From positions 1-7,961 of the forward strand of contig DATEZE010000071.1 in assembly GCA_035255845.1 (NCBI GenBank): a stretch of 7,961 nt of DNA. Reading direction: 5' to 3'. This document shows positions 5,293 through 7,961 of this stretch, one piece after another. The DNA is from JALORV01 sp035255845 (GTDB taxonomy: Bacteria > Pseudomonadota > Gammaproteobacteria > Burkholderiales > Burkholderiaceae_F). Under the pieces are notes generated by a model that had not been told where the DNA came from, made no database searches, and saw nothing but the letters and a program-made list of their open reading frames with translations. Both the position numbers and the translations under genes were made by a program. Position 1 is the first letter of the stretch. The number at the start of each line of letters is the position of its first letter.

Positions 5293-5835
5293 TTAAGGCG
5301 TGATGCGCGGCTCTGGGGGATCGATAATGACCTGGGCGTGGGCCGCGGCTCCTGCCACAACCACCGAGGAAGAAAAGAAACGACGTGCGCCGTTGAACCG
5401 CGCCGTCCAATACGGATCATCAATCCGCTCGACGCGCACGCGCCCGCGACGTGCCGGCGCATGCACGAACCTGCCGTCGCCCACGTAAATACCGACGTGA
5501 GAGAACGGTCGTCCGAGCGTGTTGAAGAACACGAGGTCACCGGCGGCCAACTGGTCCGCGGTCAGCGATTCCCCGAGGCGACGGATCTCTTCCGATCGTC
5601 GCGGCAGGGTTAGACCGGCGGTTTCGGCGAAGACATAGCCGACGAAGCCGCTGCAGTCGAAGCCGGCGGGGGTGCGACCGCCGTAGCGATACGGCGCGTT
5701 CACGAGCGCCAATGCGCGCAACACAACCTCCGCCGGCACCTCTTCCGCCGCCTCGGCCGGCGCCACCGCGGGCTGCACTAGAAGCGCAGCAGCCACCCAA
5801 GCAATCCTTCGGATCAGGCGAAATGACCGGGCCAT
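5293..5835 (-). CDS. Exported NlpC/P60-family cell-wall peptidase (C40)
   Basis: A 180-residue secreted C40 peptidase, likely cutting gamma-D-Glu-diaminopimelate or similar bonds in peptidoglycan stem peptides in the periplasm. The N-terminus (RLIRRIAWVAAALLVQPAVA) has the charged start and hydrophobic core of a signal peptide, with probable cleavage near A27-A30. The catalytic domain (about 36-155) has YRYGGRTPAGFDCSGFVGYVF with nucleophile C61, LAAGDLVFFNT (96-106), the SHVGIYVG block with H113, and FVHAP with H125 as the third catalytic position. After the domain an unusual tail (VVVAGAAAHAQVII, then Pro-rich DPPEPRITP) is not part of the usual fold. AGGAG lies 3 nt before the ATG. It stands alone between the divergent response-regulator gene and the Fur-like site 32 nt past its stop. 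Confidence 0.95.
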   Translation of the reverse strand: MARSFRLIRRIAWVAAALLVQPAVAPAEAAEEVPAEVVLRALALVNAPYRYGGRTPAGFDCSGFVGYVFAETAGLTLPRRSEEIRRLGESLTADQLAAGDLVFFNTLGRPFSHVGIYVGDGRFVHAPARRGRVRVERIDDPYWTARFNGARRFFSSSVVVAGAAAHAQVIIDPPEPRITP

Positions 5836-5990
5836 AAGCTCCTGCGGAGGCCGGGAACGGCGCGAACATAACGCATTCGGGCGAGAAATCCTAAAGCTGA
5901 CTGGGGTTTACGCCGATCATTTACGTTAAATTCCAGCCGCACAGCGCGCGGACGGCCGGCGTCGGGGCGCCGGATTTGCGGTCCCGTTAC

Positions 5991-5994
5991 GAGG
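5991..5994 (+). promoter_or_regulatory. Ribosome binding site deciding the response-regulator start
   Basis: GAGG lies 5 nt before the in-frame GTG at 6000. The upstream in-frame TTG at 5976 has no comparable site and would add eight residues with no conserved content, so the GTG is preferred. Confidence 0.55.
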
Positions 5995-5999
5995 TTGGC

Positions 6000-7181
6000 G
6001 TGCCCAACGACACCACTAAGTCATCAACGCCGAGCGCGCCGCCGAAACCGCGGGTGCTGATAGCCGACGACTCGCGCATCGTGCGCGCGTCGATCGTGCA
6101 GCACATCCGCGACCGCTTCGACGTCCGCGAGGTCACCGACGGCGAAGCGGCATGGCAGGCGATCCTGCTCGACTCGACGGTCAGGGTCGTGATCACGGAC
6201 CTGACAATGCCCAAGGTCGACGGCTTCGAACTGCTGAATCGAGTGCGCAGTTCGAAGGTGCAGCGGATCCGCGAATTGCCGATCGTCGTCATCACCGGTG
6301 AAGACGAGGTCGCCGAGCGCGATCGGGCCGCCACGCTAGGCGCCACGGACTTCATTCAGAAGGGCGTGGCGGCAGCGGAGCTGATCGCCCGGCTCGAAGT
6401 GCTCGTGCGGCTGTCAGCGACGCGGGAGGCGCTGGCCGAGAGCCAGGCGTCGCTCGAGTCGTCGCGCACAGTGGACGGCGAGACCGAGCTGCTGAACATG
6501 CCGTTTTTCGACAAGCAGGTCGAGAAGCTGATCTCGTTCGCCCGGCGCAACCTTTCCGACGTTGCGCTGATCTGCGTCCGCGTCGAGCTCTCGCTGCCGC
6601 AGCAGGAAACGTGGGAAGGCGAGGTCAACCAGCGCATCAAGCTGGTGGGCCGCACCCTGGCAGCGTCGATCCGCCTGGAAGACCTCGGCACGCGCACGGA
6701 CAAGTTCGAATTCTGCGTCGCGACACCATCGTCCGGGCTGTCCGGCGTACTGCGGTTCGCGGCCCGGCTGCGAAAAGTGCTGGAAAACGTCGAAGCCGCC
6801 GGCCCGGGGGTGGAGGTGTGGACCTGCATCGGACTGTCGACCCTGTCCGAAGAATTGCGACGCAGCGCGGAAGAACTTCGTGCGCTGGCTCAAAAGCGCG
6901 CGGCGCAGGCGCAGCAAAATCGGTCGCGCCGCATCATCCTCGGGACTTCGGACGGCGTCGCGCCCGGCGCGACGGAGCCCAAGCCCGAGGACGGATCGAT
7001 GGACATCAACCTCGCGCTGGCGCTGATCCGCGCCGGCCGGGCTGCCGAAGTGGTTGCGCATCTGCCTCGCCTGCTCGAGCAGATCTCGCCACTGCTGAAG
7101 CTGGTGCGGCAACAGAAAGAACTGAAAGCCACACCAGCGGAGGGAGGCGTTCATGGCGAAGTACAGGGAGTTCCACGCTAG
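6000..7181 (+). CDS. Response regulator: receiver domain plus degenerate GGDEF-like domain
   Basis: A 393-residue cytoplasmic signalling protein, numbered from GTG at 6000. The receiver domain (about 17-135) is complete: acidic pair D23/D24 in LIADDSR, phosphoacceptor D67 in ITDLTMPKVDGFELL, T99 in VVITGED and K121 in FIQKG. A helical linker (about 138-155) leads to a GGDEF-like fold (about 159-300) recognisable from ETELLNMPFFDKQV, matching the DxLTxLxNRxxF entry motif. The signature position reads DKFEF (234-238) instead of GGDEF, so diguanylate cyclase activity is very unlikely. The C-terminal part (about 330-380) is helical with no recognised domain. The last 29 nt overlap the start of prpE in another frame, implying translational coupling. 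No histidine kinase gene is in the window. The output is unknown: it may bind a nucleotide or a protein partner. Confidence 0.92.
   Translation: MPNDTTKSSTPSAPPKPRVLIADDSRIVRASIVQHIRDRFDVREVTDGEAAWQAILLDSTVRVVITDLTMPKVDGFELLNRVRSSKVQRIRELPIVVITGEDEVAERDRAATLGATDFIQKGVAAAELIARLEVLVRLSATREALAESQASLESSRTVDGETELLNMPFFDKQVEKLISFARRNLSDVALICVRVELSLPQQETWEGEVNQRIKLVGRTLAASIRLEDLGTRTDKFEFCVATPSSGLSGVLRFAARLRKVLENVEAAGPGVEVWTCIGLSTLSEELRRSAEELRALAQKRAAQAQQNRSRRIILGTSDGVAPGATEPKPEDGSMDINLALALIRAGRAAEVVAHLPRLLEQISPLLKLVRQQKELKATPAEGGVHGEVQGVPR
7141..7147 (+). promoter_or_regulatory. Strong ribosome binding site of prpE inside the response-regulator gene
   Basis: AGGGAGG lies 5 nt before the prpE ATG at 7153 and within the last codons of the upstream gene, whose stop is at 7179-7181. 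It fixes the prpE start and supports coupled translation of the two genes. Confidence 0.8.
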
Positions 7182-7961
7182 GTCGATCTCGGACCCGTCG
7201 GGGTTCTGGGCCGACGAGGCCCGGCTGATCGACTGGAACGCGCCCTTCAAGCAGGTCCTCGATTACTCACAGCCGCCATTTGCGAAGTGGTTCGTCGGCG
7301 GTACGACGAACCTGTGCCACAACGCGGTTGATCGCCACCTAGCGGCGCGGGGCGACGATTCCGCACTGATCTTCGTCTCGAGCGAAACCGGCGAGGAAAA
7401 AACTTACACGTTCCGCCAGTTGCATCGAGAAGTGAATCGCATGGCGGGCATGCTGCAGGCGCTCGGCGTCAGCCGCGGCGACCGCGTGCTCATTTACATG
7501 CCGATGATTCCAGAGGCGACGTTCGCGATGCTGGCGTGCGCGCGCATCGGCGCGATCCACTCGGTGGTCTTCGGCGGCTTTGCGTCCGTCAGCCTGGCGA
7601 CCCGTATCGACGACGCGCAGCCGAAAGTGATCGTCTCGGCCGACGCCGGCTCACGCGCCGGCAAGGCGGTGCCGTACAAGCATCTGCTCGACGAGGCGAT
7701 CGCGCTGGCGAAATTCCCGCCGGCGAAGGTCATCATGGTCAACCGCGGACTCGCAGATGCGACGATGGTCGCGGGCCGCGATCTCGATTACGCGAAATTG
7801 CGTGCCAAGCACATGAACGCCGAAGTGCCGTGCGTGTGGCTCGAGTCGAGCGAGCCCAGCTACATCCTGTACACCTCGGGCACGACCGGCAAGCCAAAAG
7901 GCGTGCAGCGCGACACAGGCGGACACGCGGTCGCGCTGACAGCGTCAATGCGCGACATCTT
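7153..7961 (+). CDS. prpE: Propionyl-CoA synthetase (propionate-CoA ligase), N-terminal part, cut by window end
   Basis: The first 269 residues of an acyl-CoA synthetase of about 630 residues, open to the end of the window. These ANL-superfamily enzymes activate propionate with ATP to propionyl-adenylate and then propionyl-CoA, feeding the 2-methylcitrate or methylmalonyl route. The N-terminal ACAS_N region (FHARSISDPSGFWADEARL) is followed by PPFAKWFVGGTTNLCHNAVD, SSETGEEKTYTFRQLHREVN, GDRVLIYMPMIPEA, ACARIGAIHSVVFGGFA and VIVSADAGSRAGK. The adenylation P-loop YTSGTTGKPKGVQRDTGG is at 240-257. GVQRD after the P-loop and the TNLCHNAVD block match PrpE better than acetyl-CoA synthetase Acs. 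Substrate choice between propionate, acetate and acrylate cannot be proved, because the C-terminal half is outside. The start is supported by AGGGAGG 5 nt upstream. Confidence 0.95.
   Translation, partial: MAKYREFHARSISDPSGFWADEARLIDWNAPFKQVLDYSQPPFAKWFVGGTTNLCHNAVDRHLAARGDDSALIFVSSETGEEKTYTFRQLHREVNRMAGMLQALGVSRGDRVLIYMPMIPEATFAMLACARIGAIHSVVFGGFASVSLATRIDDAQPKVIVSADAGSRAGKAVPYKHLLDEAIALAKFPPAKVIMVNRGLADATMVAGRDLDYAKLRAKHMNAEVPCVWLESSEPSYILYTSGTTGKPKGVQRDTGGHAVALTASMRDI

Noticed and set aside
5836..5999. Possible divergent promoters between the peptidase and response-regulator genes
   Set aside because: The region has an AT-rich patch (5907-5934) with TTAAAT, and TATGTT on the other strand. 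No -35 element at proper spacing scores well on either strand, so no specific promoter is called.
5976..5999. TTG start extending the response regulator by eight residues
   Set aside because: It has no good ribosome binding site, while the downstream GTG at 6000 has GAGG at 5-nt spacing.
6414..7250. Minus-strand ORF of 278 codons opposite the response regulator and prpE start
   Set aside because: It is antisense to two solid genes, with low-complexity Arg/Gln-rich content and no recognisable motif.

Overview
High-GC bacterial DNA, most consistent with a betaproteobacterium. This is inferred from the set of protein families (EtfB/EtfA, HemP, Bfd and heme-type Bfr, YqaA, PrpE) and a Fur-like operator; no rRNA or other phylogenetic marker is present. 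I see no tRNA, rRNA, CRISPR array, insertion sequence or phage gene. Coding density is high and every recognisable gene is intact, except the last, which runs off the right edge.

Layout. (1) 18-1714, minus strand: etfB then etfA, the two subunits of electron transfer flavoprotein, behind a perfect TATAAT -10 element. (2) 1829-3900, minus strand: a COG1233/PYROXD2-type FAD oxidoreductase followed by a YqaA-type small membrane protein, with a GC-rich hairpin just after the yqaA stop. (3) 3997-5260, minus strand: an iron cluster read from a Fur-like palindrome at 5236-5260 through an unrecognised small membrane ORF, bfd (bacterioferritin-associated ferredoxin), bfr (heme-type bacterioferritin) and hemP (hemin uptake protein). 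(4) 5293-5835, minus strand: an exported NlpC/P60 cell-wall peptidase. (5) 6000-7961, plus strand: a response regulator (intact receiver plus a degenerate GGDEF-like domain) overlapping by 29 nt the start of prpE (propionyl-CoA synthetase), which is cut by the window end.

How the genes may work together. ETF carries electrons from acyl-CoA dehydrogenases to the quinone pool, and PrpE activates propionate (or acetate) to its CoA ester, so both outer blocks belong to acyl-CoA metabolism. The central block looks like a Fur-controlled unit combining iron storage (Bfr), its release partner (Bfd) and heme acquisition (HemP).

Most worth a second look: the unknown membrane ORF that would be first in the Fur unit; the response regulator whose GGDEF site reads DKFEF and whose gene overlaps prpE; extra cysteines in the Bfd tail; Thr in place of ferroxidase Glu127 in Bfr; and very short upstream ORFs overlapping the starts of etfB, etfA and hemP. 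I found no clearly novel multi-gene system.
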